Notes: generated by a model not told the origin, from the sequence alone. A stretch of DNA of 64,000 bases from Diphasiastrum complanatum (GCA_029204225.1 CM055098.1:20441746-20505745); one strand, 5' to 3'. Numbered from the stretch's first letter, positions 1 to 12,539 are shown. Translations and numbers: made by a program.

Positions 1-300
1 ATCGATTAGAAGTAAACAAAGCTCTATAGCCTTGATCAGTGATCATGCTTATAGACAATAAATTCTTTTTTAATTAGTTCGAGTACATAGAGTACACCAT
101 CAAGCTGTCTAGTAAGATACCATCTGGGAATTGAAGTCGAATAGAGTCTTGGCTTTCGACTTTGTGTGAGCTTGAGTCTCCAAAGAAAATGCACTTTGAT
201 CCAATTGTTGAAGATTCGAGAATAGGTTCTTACAAGGAGTCATGTGTTGAGAAGCACCTGAATCTAAGACCATTCATAAGCATCCCTTGTGCCATAGGAT
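1..300 (-). pseudogene. Ty1/copia pol fragment (protease / pre-integrase region)
   Basis: This is a decayed coding remnant that runs off the left edge. On the reverse strand it aligns by eye with the copia element at about 22240-22520. It shares the nucleotide stretch for the 'calculated' segment between the protease and the GAG-pre-integrase domain, including the run coding VLYVPKLTKNLLS in the better copy. No reading frame stays open, so it is dead. It is probably an older copy of the same family as the 21.9-23.5 kb element. No LTR or primer-binding site is visible next to it. Confidence 0.55.
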
Positions 301-1788
301 AGGATGCCAGTGTAGAGAGAGGATCTTGGCAATGAAATCACATAACTGGAATGGGCATAGGGCGAGTTTCTCCTAGAGGAGATAGCCCTTGCTTTACCTG
401 TGCATGTGCCCATGCAAGCATATAGTATTCCTATACGTGCAAGTCATTACTATTGATACTTTACACCATGCCAATAGGCATCTTGACCCATGCAATAGCT
501 CCACATGTCATAATCTATCCAAGTCTAAATTATGTCAAATCCTATATACAGGACGTGGGTGTAACAGACGTGAACACTTAAGTGCATAATTTGTATAAAA
601 GTTATTTTAATAGATTACAATTCAATTTAAATCTCACGAGCTAAGTAAATTAATTGTATAACTTATAATAGCCAAGATAATTTCTTGAAACTTGAACATT
701 GACTCTTTGCAAGTGTCTAGATTTACAACCTAATGTATACTCAATACAATGATATTGGAAATTGAGACTTAGGCCATTCAAGAGCTTGGCAATAAGTTGG
801 AAGTTTGAATAATGGACCGGCATGCTCGAAAACTTGCAAGTTTTCTTAGGTCATAAAATAATGTATAATCGGCATGTATCGAGGGTCATCCTTAAAAAAA
901 CCGAAAAAGTTTCCTAAAATATAGGTTTTGGAGGGGAACCCCAAAAAGGTTTCCGAACGAGAGAGGGAAAAATGCCATGCATAAAAAGCACAAAGCTAAC
1001 TCTGAAGATCAAATTATAAACACTATATGGCGTGGAAATTTGGGCAACTTTCTCATATTTTCACTAGAGTTAGTCCCAAGTCTTGTATACTTAATTTAAG
1101 ATTTCTCATTGCCACAAATTACATATTATAACGCCAGTCTTCGAGTTGCTGCGCACCCCAATGCGGGTGAAAGTAGGGACAGAAGCATAGGAGAACCACA
1201 AAGTCTTGATATGAGACCCACAAAAATCCCGACACGTTAATGACCCTCGTTGCTTGCGCTCTCTCTCTCTCCCTCTCTCACGGGGTGATCTGGATTCAGA
1301 ATGGTGACAGCGAACTGGGTGAGCTCTACGCAGCCTGACTCTTGAGTTACGTCGTGGAGATAATGTGATTGTGTCTACTTATCCGGTTTTCCCATGGTAA
1401 TAATCCAGCCTTACGAGTTTGCGGCTTAACTAGAGGAGCTGCTTACAAATGATCAAAGCTTTGACATTAAGCATTGTATGGTGAGAAGCAAAATAATTAC
1501 TCGCAACTGCCAAAAGCTGGCTATTGCACTTTTTACAGTATTGTATACCTGGGAAGAAAGTTTACAGATGTTACCTGTGGCTAGACTCTCGATATCTGGA
1601 TTCTTTGGAAATAGCTCCGAGAGGGAAGATTTGTGAATATAACAGCAGAAGGATAGAGGTTGGAGATTAAGGGTTGGCGACTCAGCCATATGTAAGCTGG
1701 TTGATAGGAACAATGGATAATCTTAAACCTGGACGGACGCGGTAGTGCCCGAGTCAGCTTTTTTTTGGTGCCTTGTGTGATCGTGGAG
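301..1788. other. No gene recognised
   Basis: AT-rich sequence without a convincing coding region. A short (CT)n run lies near 1258-1280. The last few hundred bases may be 5' flank or untranslated sequence of the small gene that follows. No promoter element was identified. Confidence 0.4.
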
Positions 1789-2121
1789 ATGAATCAGTGT
1801 AAAGGCGGTGGTTGCCTACACTCTGTAGTGGGTCGAAGGCGAAGCAACAGTCATCTTCCCTATCAGCGAATCAGAGATGAATCTGCAAAGGAAGTCAGGC
1901 CATCTAGAAAACGATCAAAAATTGGGATCAAGCTGAACAGGAAGAGATGGTGGAACATTAGACTTTCCCGAATTCGGTTTAGGTGGATATCACCTGTCCT
2001 GCTGCTGACAAAGTTGAGAGAAAGCTATATGGAGATTATGCTGGAACTTGCTCGTACAAAAAATGCAGGTGGGCTGGTAGTAGCTAACCATTGGAGTTTC
2101 CCAATGGCGGTTCCGGTTTAG
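1789..2121 (+). CDS. Small basic plant-specific protein, function unknown
   Basis: A 110-residue single-exon reading frame. The ATG at 1789 is chosen because the frame upstream of it has no other ATG. The N-terminal third is rich in Gly, Cys, His and Arg. Residues about 45-90 form the recognisable part: a Lys/Arg-rich stretch, then WWNIRLSRIRFRW, then SPVLLLTKLRESYMEIML, ending ELA. From memory, many small land-plant proteins share this pattern (basic patch, 'R.SP..LL..LRD.Y...ML.LA'), with no established role. There is no signal peptide or membrane segment. The basic patch could favour nuclear location or nucleic-acid binding, but that is inference. Codon use is unlike the AT-rich flanks. 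It could be an unexpressed remnant; transcript data would settle it. Confidence 0.5.
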   Translation: MNQCKGGGCLHSVVGRRRSNSHLPYQRIRDESAKEVRPSRKRSKIGIKLNRKRWWNIRLSRIRFRWISPVLLLTKLRESYMEIMLELARTKNAGGLVVANHWSFPMAVPV

Positions 2122-2595
2122 CTACAAAAGTGCTAAACAAGATCAGTCATTCTTCGTTTTCCTTTTTTGCAGCGAATTCTACGCAAAAGCTATTGAGAGT
2201 AGACACATAGTATCAAGAAGAGACCAGGATCTTGCAATGAGTCATGAGTAAAGGTTATAATATGCACTTTAACCTGCTCGAACATGGGTGTACTTTGTTA
2301 TTTTTGAGTGATATAACTTTCGTGCTCTGAGTCATAATTAGTTGGTAGTCCCTATAGAATCTAAGTTAATATGACTATTTTGATTGTAGCTCAGAACAGA
2401 TGACGCTCCACTATGGACCATGAGTTTATGCATGTAGCAAGTGATGTTTGATGCCATTGCATGACTATCTAAAACTTCATAGTGCTTGTTTCTATCTTCA
2501 AATGTAAAGGTTATATTTGACAGCGATATCACTACTGCTCAAGAGAGTGGAATGATGAGATATGATGAAATATAATGCAGTCTCCTTTAATTCTA

Positions 2596-2653
<58 letters not shown>

Positions 2654-3326
2654 ATTCACATCCACTTACTCCTTAGATCTCATTAAGTATTATTCCTTGA
2701 TAACAAGGCATGCAGGAGATACCTGATAATCTAGTTATCACCACTTGATTTTGTGTCACAACTCCTAAGGAGCTAGCTATGGGAGAGCCTTCAGCTCTAT
2801 CGGTGTGAGCCTACAACCCCCGTTATGGCAGGCGTCCTTCTGGAAGATCAATTGTAGATTGGGATGGAAGAGGAAGTTGTAGCTTTGTATTCATTGCAAC
2901 ATAAGGAGGCAGAAGTTTAACAAGTTGAACTGTATCGACCATTGCCTCATCAGGACATATTGATGCATACGGTGGACATTTTGTTCAGACAATATATTTT
3001 CTGAAGCCACTTGTCACCCTAAGTTTAGAACATTGACCTTTGAAGCTAGCTGATAGACTATGTGAATGTCGTAGAGATAGGAAACACTATATCAACTAGA
3101 AGTAGTGTATATAGTTGTGATATAGGATAGTTGACAAGTATAGAGTAAGATAAGGATATAAAGTGGCATCGTTAGAGGTTAATGAGTAGTTCACATATTA
3201 GTATTACAAGACTATAATGTATAGTAAAAACTAGTGCTCAATGAGAATTTTTTCACTTCTATTGAATCTTCCATACCTTCAAGGAGTTTCTCTTGTGTCT
3301 CTTGTACTCCAATATTAGATTGTGCA
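2122..3326. other. No gene recognised
   Basis: Downstream flank of the small gene, then AT-rich sequence with no supported coding region up to the target site of the copia insertion. A compound microsatellite sits inside it and is listed separately. Confidence 0.4.
2595..2650. repeat. Compound microsatellite (GT)n(GA)n
   Basis: A run of GT dinucleotides passes directly into about 19 GA dinucleotides. Such tracts recur at 46.1, 50.2 and 62.8-64.0 kb in this window. Confidence 0.95.
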
Positions 3327-3331
3327 CCTTG
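3327..3331. repeat. Target-site duplication CCTTG (left copy)
   Basis: CCTTG directly precedes the left LTR and recurs at 9093-9097 directly after the right LTR. This is the 5-bp duplication expected of LTR-retrotransposon integration. Confidence 0.75.
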
Positions 3332-4252
3332 TTTCGCAAAACGTGGGGATGACCCGGCAGCGGAAGCTTGAAGCTTTGAGTGTAGGCGTGTGGGATCGGA
3401 AACGCAACAGCTAGCAGCAGAAATATTCAAGATGAATCATTCATACAAATTGCACAAATGAACAATATAGTAGTGAGACAGAAAATTGCACTCTAATTAA
3501 TATCAACAGTGCGTACAATGGCTTGAAGTAATAACTTCAGCTTGCTGAGTGTGATAACGTTGGCTACAGAAGAACTCTGATTATAATGTTAAAACAACAC
3601 TTACATTGCTTGATTCAGCTAGTAGTATATATTTACAAGTGTCTTCAAAAAATATCTTACAAGCATTGAATGCTATTTACGCCAGTTTTTGTATATGTAC
3701 AAAGTGGGTAACTACCCTTGGGATATTTAGTGGTCCAGCTATTTTAGGGTTTATGATAAGTTGGCGATGTCGGTCTGCCACTATTGGACAAACCCAAAAA
3801 ATGCGAAGGTGCCTTTGAACAAAGAAAGCATGTACATCCCAAAGGTGCCTTAAAAAGCGAAGGCAGAGAAAATGCGAAAAACCCGACAGTGCCTTTAAAA
3901 TGAAGTTTGGTCACAGTGTCGCATTTTTTTCGAAGGCAGATAAATGCGAAAAACCTGACAGTGTCCTTAAATAGACTTTTGGTCACAGTGTCGCGTTTTT
4001 CCTAAAAGTGCGAAAAATGCAAAAAACTCGACAATGCCCTTAAAATGAAATCTGGTCGCAGTGTCGCATTTTTTTCGAAGGTGCAAAAAATGCGAAAAAG
4101 GCGACAATGTCTTAAAAACGAAAGAATGTTATAAGAAAAATGAAATTCTTTTAAAAATGCGAAGGTCTAAAATATTGTGTCAGCCTTCGTCTATTTTCAG
4201 GATGCCCATTACTTGAACGATTTGTTAAGGCTGAGCATAAGAAAATCTAACA
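3332..4252 (-). repeat. 3' LTR of the copia element
   Basis: About 921 bp, a direct repeat of 8179-9092. It ends on the plus strand with GAAAATCTAACA, the complement of the TGTTAGATTTTC LTR start. It contains internal imperfect tandem repeats, listed separately. Confidence 0.9.
3878..4112 (-). repeat. About 72-bp imperfect tandem repeats inside the LTR
   Basis: Three units and a partial fourth, each containing the series GACARTG..CTTAAA, then TGGTCRCAGTGTCGC, then a T-run and GCGAAAAA. The same array is present at about 8725-8955 in the other LTR, so it predates the insertion. Confidence 0.8.
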
Positions 4253-4261
4253 CTCCCCCTT
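4253..4261 (-). other. Polypurine tract of the copia element
   Basis: The plus strand reads CTCCCCCTT, so the element strand reads AAGGGGGAG immediately before the TGTTAG start of the 3' LTR. This is the position where plus-strand DNA synthesis is primed. Confidence 0.8.
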
Positions 4262-4271
4262 AATGTGGATC

Positions 4272-7200
4272 CTAAAAAACTTTGATCTTCAGATTTAACA
4301 TATCATTAAATCTGAGATGTTGCTCTTTTGAAAGAGCCTTTGTGAAGTAATCTATTGTCATGTAGTTTGTTCTGTAGAAAACCAATGCTACTTCCTTGCT
4401 ATGCACTTTCTCTCTAAGGTAATGATACCTGATTTTGATATGTTTGCTTCGAGAGTGAATCTCGGATTGAGAGATAATTCTATTGTCCTTTGATTGTCAC
4501 AATAGACTGTTGTAGGAAGTGTTTGTGCAACGTTGAGGTCTGCTAGCAGTTGCCTTAGCCAGCAGATCACCTCTTTGGTTGCATTTGTGAAAGCTATGTA
4601 TTCGGATTCCGTTGATGATAATGCAATCAAGGTCTGCTTCCGGCTGTTCCATGAGATTGGGCCTTGTTTGCATAAAAATACAAATTCAAAAGTTGATTTT
4701 ATGGTATTGATATCTCTTTCCCAATCCGCATCCGTGTAGGCTTCAAGGATGTTGGCAGTTTGGCTGCCTCCATGGCAGATGCTGAGAGTTTTTGTTGTCT
4801 GGATTTCTTAGTGCTTTCTAGTGAGTTAGGCCCAGATTTGATAGGAACTTTGATCGAATATATAAGGTCTGGTCGTGTGCAGATCATTGCGTACATTAGT
4901 GAACCGATGATGGATTGAAATGGGTAGTGCTTCATTTCCTCTTTTTCTGCCTCAGTTTGAGGAGACTGTTCCTTTTATAGTTTTAGTCCAGGGTCGAGTG
5001 GAAAGTGACTTGCTTTGCAGCTGGCCATTCCATAATTTTCCAGCATGTTGTTGAGATATCGTTGCTGATTGATGAAAATCAGTCTGCTGGGTCAATCTCA
5101 TTGGATTTGGATTCTGAGATAGTAGTGGGCTAGACCCATGTCAGTCATATTGTATTCTTGGGCCAGCATGTATTTCATATCCTTCATCAGTTTTAGATTG
5201 TTATTGAATAAGAGTGTATCATCTACATAGAGAGTGACGATGATGAAGTGTCCTGATACAGACTTGAAATAAACATTTGAGTCTGCTGAGTTTGGGATCA
5301 AACCATTCTTGATCAAAAATACGTTGATTTTCTAGAACCGGGCTCTTGGTGACTGTTTCAGCCCATAGAGCGCCTTGTGGATTTTGCATACAAGGTGTTG
5401 CTGCTTGTCGTTGAGTTCGTATCCCTCTGGCTGCATTATATGAATTTCATCTTTGATGGTTCCGTTGAGAAAAGCGGTTTGGACATCAATCTGGTGGACA
5501 TTTGATGCGGTTGCAAAGGAGAGAAATAGGCGGATTGAAGCATGTTTGACAACTAGGCTGAAGGTTTATGAATAGTCTAGATTTGGAATCTAGTTTTAGC
5601 CTTTAGTGACTAGCCTGGCTTTGTAGCTATTGAGCTTTCCTTCAGCATCATACTTTACCTTGAATATCCATTTGTATGGAATTGGATTTCGGTCCTTTGG
5701 CAGCTTCGTGACTATCCATGTTTGATTCTCTATCAGAGAATCAAATTCGGTGTCCATCGCTGCTTTCCACTGGTTAGCATCGATCAAAATTTGGTTGCTC
5801 GATCCTTGGGTCGGATTTATCAGCAGCTTTTCCCTTGTAGTCGATGAACCGGTCTTCCACAAAAATGGCATCTCTACTGGTGAATGCCTTCTCGGTATCT
5901 AGATTGTAGAGCTTGTATGCCTTGTGGTATGGAGAATAACCGATGAAAATCGTTTTCCTGTTTTTGTCATCCAGCTTTCTTCTTAGATCTTTAGGGAACT
6001 GAGCAAAAGCGATGCATCCAGACACTTGAATATTTTTTAGTGATGGTTTTGATCTTGTCCACACCTCATAAGGTGTCTTGCCATTAAGGGCTTTGGTAAT
6101 GGATCAATTCTATAAATAGGTAGCTGTAGTAACAACATCTGCCCAAAATTTCTTTGGAAGAGAGGCATGGGCCAGCATGCTCTTGGCACTTTCGATGAGT
6201 GTCTGACTCTTCTGTTCAGCTATACCGTTGGACTGAGGTGAGTAGCTGGTTGTAAATTGATGTTGTATTTCTTGGCCTTGCAGAACTCTTTGAATTTTGT
6301 GGAGATGTATTCTCCCCCTCCATCTATGCGTATAGCCTTGATCTTCCTTTGGGTCTGATTTTCTATAGATGCTTTGAACTACTTGAAGAACTTGAACGCT
6401 TCGGAATTGTTCTTCATAAAGTAAGTAGCAGTCCTTCGAGAGAAGTTGTCAATGAAGGTTATGAAATAGAGAGCTCCCCCTGTCGAAGCAGTCTGCATCA
6501 AGCCACATATGTCGCTATGTACAAGGTCAAGCAAGCCCTTGGATGTATGAACTGAGTTTGAATTAAAGGGGCTTCTAGCATGCTTGCTAATAATACAGCT
6601 TTCGCATGGAGAAGTTGGCTTGCTGACAGACGATAGATTTTGTACTAGACTCTGAGCAGACATTTGCTAAATACTATTGAGATCAAAATGGCCAAGTCTG
6701 AAATGCCACAATATATCAGTTGATTCAGAAGTGGCTGTGTGAAGAGCTTGATTGTTAAAAGAGTAGCAGTGGCTAGGTTTATAAAGATACCCACATCTTC
6801 TTCCATAGGCTAGAACATTTTGGGATTTGTCAAGAATTGTGCAGCCTTCTGTATCGAATTCGACCCTCCGACTTGAATCAGTGATTCTATTAACTGAGAG
6901 CAGATTTTTGGTCAGATTTGGAACATGGAGAACGTTGGACATCAACTTGACTTCACCTCTTTGGAATTTGACTTTGATTGTTCCTTCACCTTCAATTCAA
7001 TGTAATGAGTTGTCTCCAAGTTGCACAACTCTAGCGTGGGTGAATGACTTGTAGTCTTTGAACTAGTCGCAATGGTGAGTCATCTGTTGAGTTGCTCCGG
7101 AATCTAGATACCAGGAATCGATATCTTTATGTTCTCCAACTTTGATCATGAATGTTGCTTCTTCTTCTTGTTGTAGCTGGATTGAGTGATTGGTTGTTGC

Positions 7201-8040
7201 ATTGTGTGCTTGTCGTTGGAACCGTTTCTTCTTTTTGTTATTGTACTTCAAAGTTTGACAGTACTTGATTTCATGGCAAGTCCTCTTACAGTATCTGTAG
7301 AATAGTTTCTACACTGGTTGAAATGATGAAGAGGTTAAATTTGATGTTGAACCAGAATTTGTTCTAGACTACATGTTGCTCTTCTTGTTAGTATAACCTG
7401 ACTTTGTAGATCTCTTGGATCTAAACTTCTGATTTTTTGAATATAGAGTTTTAGGATCCGATCCTAAGCTTGAGAAGGATGCAGATCTTCTAATCTCCTC
7501 TTGTAGGAGCAACGAAATTACACATGACAGAATAAGGTGCTTCTGGGTCAAAATTTCCATAACCCCATTTTTGTAGGCTTCAAGTAGACTCGATAATAGA
7601 GTCATGAGAGCATCAAAATCTTCTATGACTGAGCCAGTTGCAGTCATTTGCTCCATAAGGTTTTTGAAAGTGTTGAGGTTACTCGAAACACTCTCTACGT
7701 CATACATTCTTAGGGTTAAGAATTTCTTCCTTAAGTGTAACTTGGAAGTCACATCCCTGAGGGTTGCTAGGATGTCCCATGCATTCATAGCAGTCTGAGC
7801 AGCACGTATGTGGCTGATCTGAGTATCCTTGATGTTGAGGGTGATCATGGAAAATGCTTTGCCATTTGTTAGTCTCCACTTGGTGATGCTGGCTGTATTT
7901 ACTTCTGGTTTGACCTTTGTGCCATCAACAATGTCTCACAGTTCTTTGGCTAGTAGTATAACCTTCATCTTGAATTTCTAGAGATGGTAGTTATCTCCAT
8001 TGAGTTTGTCAATGAGTGACGAACTAGATGACGGATCCAT
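4272..8040 (-). pseudogene. Copia gag-pol polyprotein, degenerate
   Basis: On the minus strand, gag starts at the ATG at 8040 and runs to about 7369 (UBN2-type gag). A zinc knuckle lies near 7330-7260, with Tyr in the first Cys place of CX2CX4HX4C. The protease DSGATQQMT is near 7100. The GAG-pre-integrase part (LWHFRLGH) spans 6945-6667. The integrase (CESCIISKHARSPF, VHSDICG, FITFIDNFSR) spans 6663-6000. The reverse transcriptase spans 5871-5098, with LYVDDTLLF holding the catalytic YVDD. The RNase H end (SSTESEYIA, YCDNQ) stops at 4272. Stops interrupt gag where Trp is expected (TAG near 7980, TGA near 7935) and also the RT. Several frameshifts separate domains, so no polyprotein can be made. 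Confidence 0.88.
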
Positions 8041-8178
8041 TCTGGTTGAACAAGATTGTTGGTAGAAACAATGACTTTCGAAATACTGTTGATTGCACAT
8101 TTTCTAGAGAGATGTCTTGGTAGAAACAAGACTGATAATCCATAGTAGAAATGCAGATTATTGTAATGCCTGCTCTGA

Positions 8179-9092
8179 TTCGCAAAATGTGGGGATGACC
8201 GACAGCGGAAGCTTGAAGCTTTTGCCGTAGGCGTGTAGGATTGGAAACAGAATAGTTAGCAGCAGAATATTCAAGATGAATCATTCATACAAATTGCGCA
8301 AATGAACAATACAACAGTGAGACGAAAAATTGCACTCTAATTAATATCAACAATGAGTACAATGGCTTGAAGTAGTAACTTAAGCTTGATGAGCGTGATA
8401 ATGCGGGCTAAGAAGAACTCTGATTATAATGTTAAAACAACACTTACATTGCTTGATTCAGCTAGTAGTATATATATACAAGTGTTTTCAAAAAATATTT
8501 TACAAGCATTGAATGGTATTTACGCCAGTTTTTGTATATGTACAAAGTGGGTAAATGCCCTTGGGATATTTAGCGGTCCAGCTGTTTTAGGGTTTATGAT
8601 AAGTTGGCGATGTCGGTTTGCCACTGTTGGAGAAACCCGAAAAACTCGAAGGTGCCTTTGAACATAAAAACATATAAATCCCGAAGGTGCCTTAAAAAGC
8701 AAAGGCAGAGAAAATGCGAAAAACCCGACAGTGCCTTTAAAAAGAAGTTTGGTCATAGTGTCGCATTTTTCTCGAAGGCAAAGAAATGCGAAAACCTGAC
8801 AGTGTCCTTAAATCGACTTATATTCACAGTGTCACGTTTTTTCTGAAAGTGCGAAAAATGGGAAGAACCCGACAGTGCCTTAAAATGAAATCTAGTCGCA
8901 GTGTCGCATTTTTTCTGAGGACGCAAAAATTGAGAAAAAGATGACAATGTCTTAAAAATGGAAAAATCTTTTAAGAAAAATGAAGTTCTTCTAAAAATGC
9001 GAAGGTCCGAAATATTGTGTCGGCCTTCGTCTGTTTTCGAGATGCTCATTACTTGGACGATTTGTTAAGGCTGAGCATAAGAAAATCTAACA
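8179..9092 (-). repeat. 5' LTR of the copia element
   Basis: About 914 bp, paired with 3332-4252. It carries the same internal tandem array and the same outer end. The inner end lies next to ATCAGAGC on the element strand, the remnant of the primer-binding site. Confidence 0.9.
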
Positions 9093-9097
9093 CCTTG
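9093..9097. repeat. Target-site duplication CCTTG (right copy)
   Basis: Matches 3327-3331 exactly and directly abuts the end of the right LTR. Confidence 0.75.
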
Positions 9098-11300
9098 TTG
9101 ATATGATCAAATGATCGTGTTTTTTTTTTGGTGAATCTTATTGTAAGCTCTTGATTTCACTTGGGTCCTAGCATATTGAAGGAAAAAAATTGTGTTCTAA
9201 CAAGTTGTAGAACCACACACCCATGATTGCTTGTATTTTTTATGCATTTTCAGTAGCTAGCATGCTTATGGATGGATTCTGAGTGAGGTAGCAAGAAGCA
9301 ATACTGTGAGCTGCATTGTCAAGACAAGCTTTAGACGATGAGTTCTCAAGGGCAAGTGGTTTTGGATAGGTGTCCATGCATATTTAGAGAAAAGTAGGAT
9401 ATAGAATTAATTTTGAAACTTGTCCTTGATCGGAAACAAAGGGAATTCATGCAATTATTTAAGGAAGGATTGATCTCAAGCATGCAGCTTATATAGTGTA
9501 GTAATTCATGACAGTTAGTTTTGGTGGCTTGAGAGAATATAGAGCTACTTGTTTTTTAAAAATACATGTACATTAATTTGCATGAAGAAAAACATCTCTC
9601 ATGAAAAAATGCATCCACTTGCAATTTTATATGCATTAGTTGCCACTTTGTTGAGAAGAAATTGCATTAGCGTATCCTTTGTATGCATGGATCCAAGATG
9701 GGCATTATATATAATTGTGATGAAAGAGCATTTTTCTATTAGGTCCACAGGGCGGTTGCATGCAAGTTGATGCTGACAAAGAATTGAATATTGACAAGGT
9801 CTTCGATGTTCATAGCAATCATTGGGTTTTGGATTGACATGTTGTTGTGGGCTTGACCACTTACAATTAGCATCACACTTTTTATGTGTTGAGCTTGTTG
9901 GTGCCTAAAAAGATATCATTGTTGCTAATAGAACTGATGGTTGAATGTGTGGGGCACACTTCCTTGTGGATAGTGCCAAATGTTTAATTGATGCAAAGCA
10001 GGGCTAGATTGCAAATTTTTAACCAATTCTCAATGTGAATTTTTATGTGGAACTATTCAAATGTAGTAAAGTGACAACATTTAAATTGGCATCTATAGCC
10101 TTTGCCAAAAGGGTCTCAGTTGACCAAAATGAACTACCATAGTTATTTAGATAAAAAAAATTGCCTTAGATTTCGTTGTAGTACATTTCATGATTGTATT
10201 AGCAGGGCTGCCATTTTTTTATTATCACTGCTGTAATTTTCTTCTAATATAGTGGGATACCTAAAATGTGTTAAGACCTTTCTTGTAATTTATCAGAAAT
10301 TATGGGATACTCTTCCAAAGAACCACTTTTGAGACATAAGAACATGAGTACCTAAAGGAAAAATAGTAATATATAATGGGGGATGATTTATTTAATAAAG
10401 AGGGCATTCAAAGAAAAAAAATAGCAAGCTACAAGACAAACATTTGATCGAAGAAAAATCAACTTGCAAGCTTGATGGAAAAGTTGACACACATCAAAGT
10501 ACAGTAGGCCTTGGGAAACATTAATAATTGAATGTAATTAACAAATGCGAATAACTAGACTAAACTATGTCGGGAGGCAAATGAAGTCTATACCAAGAAA
10601 AGTATTCTTAGTACAATTGAGAGAGTGAAGTAGAGAAAGGAACATGGTTGGGAATTAAACTCAACATAAGCACAATATGCTAACTCACCATGTCAACAAG
10701 GGGAAAAGAAGTTATGAAAGGTCTTCTATAGAGGAGCACAAGATGAAAGTATCCTAAAAGTAGATTTTTGCCTTAGTGGCCACTCACAACTGTTATAGAT
10801 TTTAAAATGCATTGATACCTACATGTGCGGTACTATCAGAGAACACCACTCTATATTCTCCATTCGAAATATTATATACCAACATTCTTTGATCATTCAA
10901 ATTCTTTATAGACCTATCATACTAGCTTGGCGGCAACCTTCAATGGTATCACAAAATTAGATGAGTTGCCTTTCAAATCTACGTAATCCCAAGAAAAAAT
11001 ATTTTGGTTATTTTACACAGTCGCTCATACTCATCTTTTTTATCAACAGTCAAAGAAAATTTTTGGCTCATCTGAGGTTCCTAGATTTATCAAGAATATG
11101 TTGGCATCTCTTACTTTGGGAGGGTGCATCTCGATGGTGTTCCATCTATTCCCATCTTGGCTCTATAGTCAGGCTCATCGTCACTAGTAGTGGAATTAGA
11201 ACTATCCTCATTGTTGGATATTGCCTCCTCCCATTCAGACAAGGGTATTGGTGCTCTTTCAGATTGGAGGACTTCTACATAGCCTCAACTACTACTCGCT
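9098..11300. other. No gene recognised
   Basis: AT-rich sequence. Short open frames exist but none shows a family motif or biased composition. It may be old repeat sequence decayed beyond recognition. Confidence 0.4.
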
Positions 11301-11307
11301 CCTTTTC

Positions 11308-11880
11308 TCACCCAAATATGAGCACCCCTAGAAGGATATCCACAATGCAATAACAAAGACTTAGCCAAAGGATGCCTAATAATATAGAATACCATTTGTT
11401 CCCAATGTACATCCGCATGACATAAAAGTCTACTTGGATAGTCTTGTTAGTCACGATAATCAAAACACCTTGAAGGTACTGTTTCGGTTTGATCACAAAG
11501 TTGTTGGCCAACTTGAGAGTGGTTATATTTGCTGGTTCTAACATAGATCCTAGCCAATCTGCTAATTCTAGGCTAATAATGTTTATTGCCAACCCTGCAT
11601 CAACTATGGCTCCTGATCTGACTAGGTCATCTATAAGTACATCCACTTTAGGATAGTAGCGATCAAGGATGTCTGCATCTACGTTCCCTCTCATAGGGGC
11701 TCCAGTTATTTGGGAACAAGGGGAAGTTTTATCATGCGTTTGATGGTTTGTTTGGTGGTCGGTGACAATTGAACTAGCTGTCAAAGTTGTATTTCTAGCA
11801 TCATATTTTTTAGGACCTATTTTAGATCAATATTCCCATCTTCAGACTCAGATCTATATCTTTTTACACTGTATGTATCT
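11308..11880 (-). pseudogene. Ty3/gypsy retropepsin-like protease fragment
   Basis: The reverse strand is open from 11784 to 11308. It reads as a plant gypsy aspartic protease: an acidic linker, then VDAGLAINIISLELADWLG, and near the end SILLGILWLS. The family pattern is D-[ST]-G-x-A-x-N-[ILV] followed by a later ILLG. Here the catalytic triplet is DAG rather than DSG or DTG, and ILLGRPWL has become ILLGILWL, so activity is unlikely. An acidic coding remnant extends upstream to about 11880 in another frame. The rest of the polyprotein is absent on this side. Confidence 0.6.
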
Positions 11881-12539
11881 TGGTCATACTACTATTTTGG
11901 TTGTAGATGAGACAATATAGATACTATCGTAAATATTGCCACAAAAGTATTAGATACCCCTGTAAATATAGATCCAAAGTTAATGATAAGTATATGTGCA
12001 ATTAAACCATTTTAAAAATTTGACCAGTATCTTAAGTTTCAAGAAAGATATTTTCGATGACATAGATGTTGTAGGAATGACTTTTGAGTTTAAGATAAAT
12101 GAAATCGATTATGACTTAAAATATAAAGTCTCTTTTTGTGAAGAACTTAAGAATATAAGAGTTTTTATATCCGATTCTATAATAGAATCAGGTCTACATC
12201 TTTTGCAGCAAGTGCAAATGGCTCCATAAAGGAGCTCTTTCTCCTTAGCTCATTCTTTTTTGTTTCCCATAAGAAAGATGTAAATTTATATGAATACTCG
12301 TTGATTTTGAAATACTTGATGGTACCATATCATACATTGAAGTGATTTTTCTATTATGTATTATGCTCCACTACATACATTTAATAATTTCATATTGTTT
12401 ATCAGTTCTGATACGTTTTTTCTTTTAATCTTGCAATGAGCATTCTAGTTCAAATATCATCTTAGTTAAGAAAACTACAAATAGTATTCAATACTTATCT
12501 TGTATTAAGATGACCTCAACCAACAATACCCACAAGGAT
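11881..12539. other. No gene recognised
   Basis: AT-rich spacer between the gypsy protease fragment and the extra ORF. A plus-strand open frame at about 12000-12229 has no recognisable motif. Confidence 0.35.

Larger units (their letters stand above)
3332..9092 (-). mobile_element. Complete-structure Ty1/copia LTR retrotransposon, inactive
   Basis: A whole element lying on the minus strand: 5' LTR 8179-9092, internal region 8178-4253, 3' LTR 3332-4252. The LTR outer end reads TGTTAGATTTTC on the element strand. The bases just inside the 5' LTR contain ATCAGAGC, a partial match to the initiator tRNA-Met primer site. A purine tract (AAGGGGGAG) abuts the 3' LTR. A CCTTG duplication brackets the element. 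Domain order is gag, protease, integrase, reverse transcriptase, RNase H, which is the copia order. Over the first 170 bases the LTRs differ at very roughly one base in eight to ten by eye, and the coding region has many stops, so the insertion is old. Confidence 0.9.

Noticed and set aside
1453-1713. Minus-strand 86-codon frame upstream of the small gene
   Set aside because: No motif; it lies in the probable 5' flank of the plus-strand gene.
11996-12229. Plus-strand 77-codon frame (FKKDIFDDIDVVGMTFEF)
   Set aside because: Single short frame in AT-rich spacer with no family match; could be chance.
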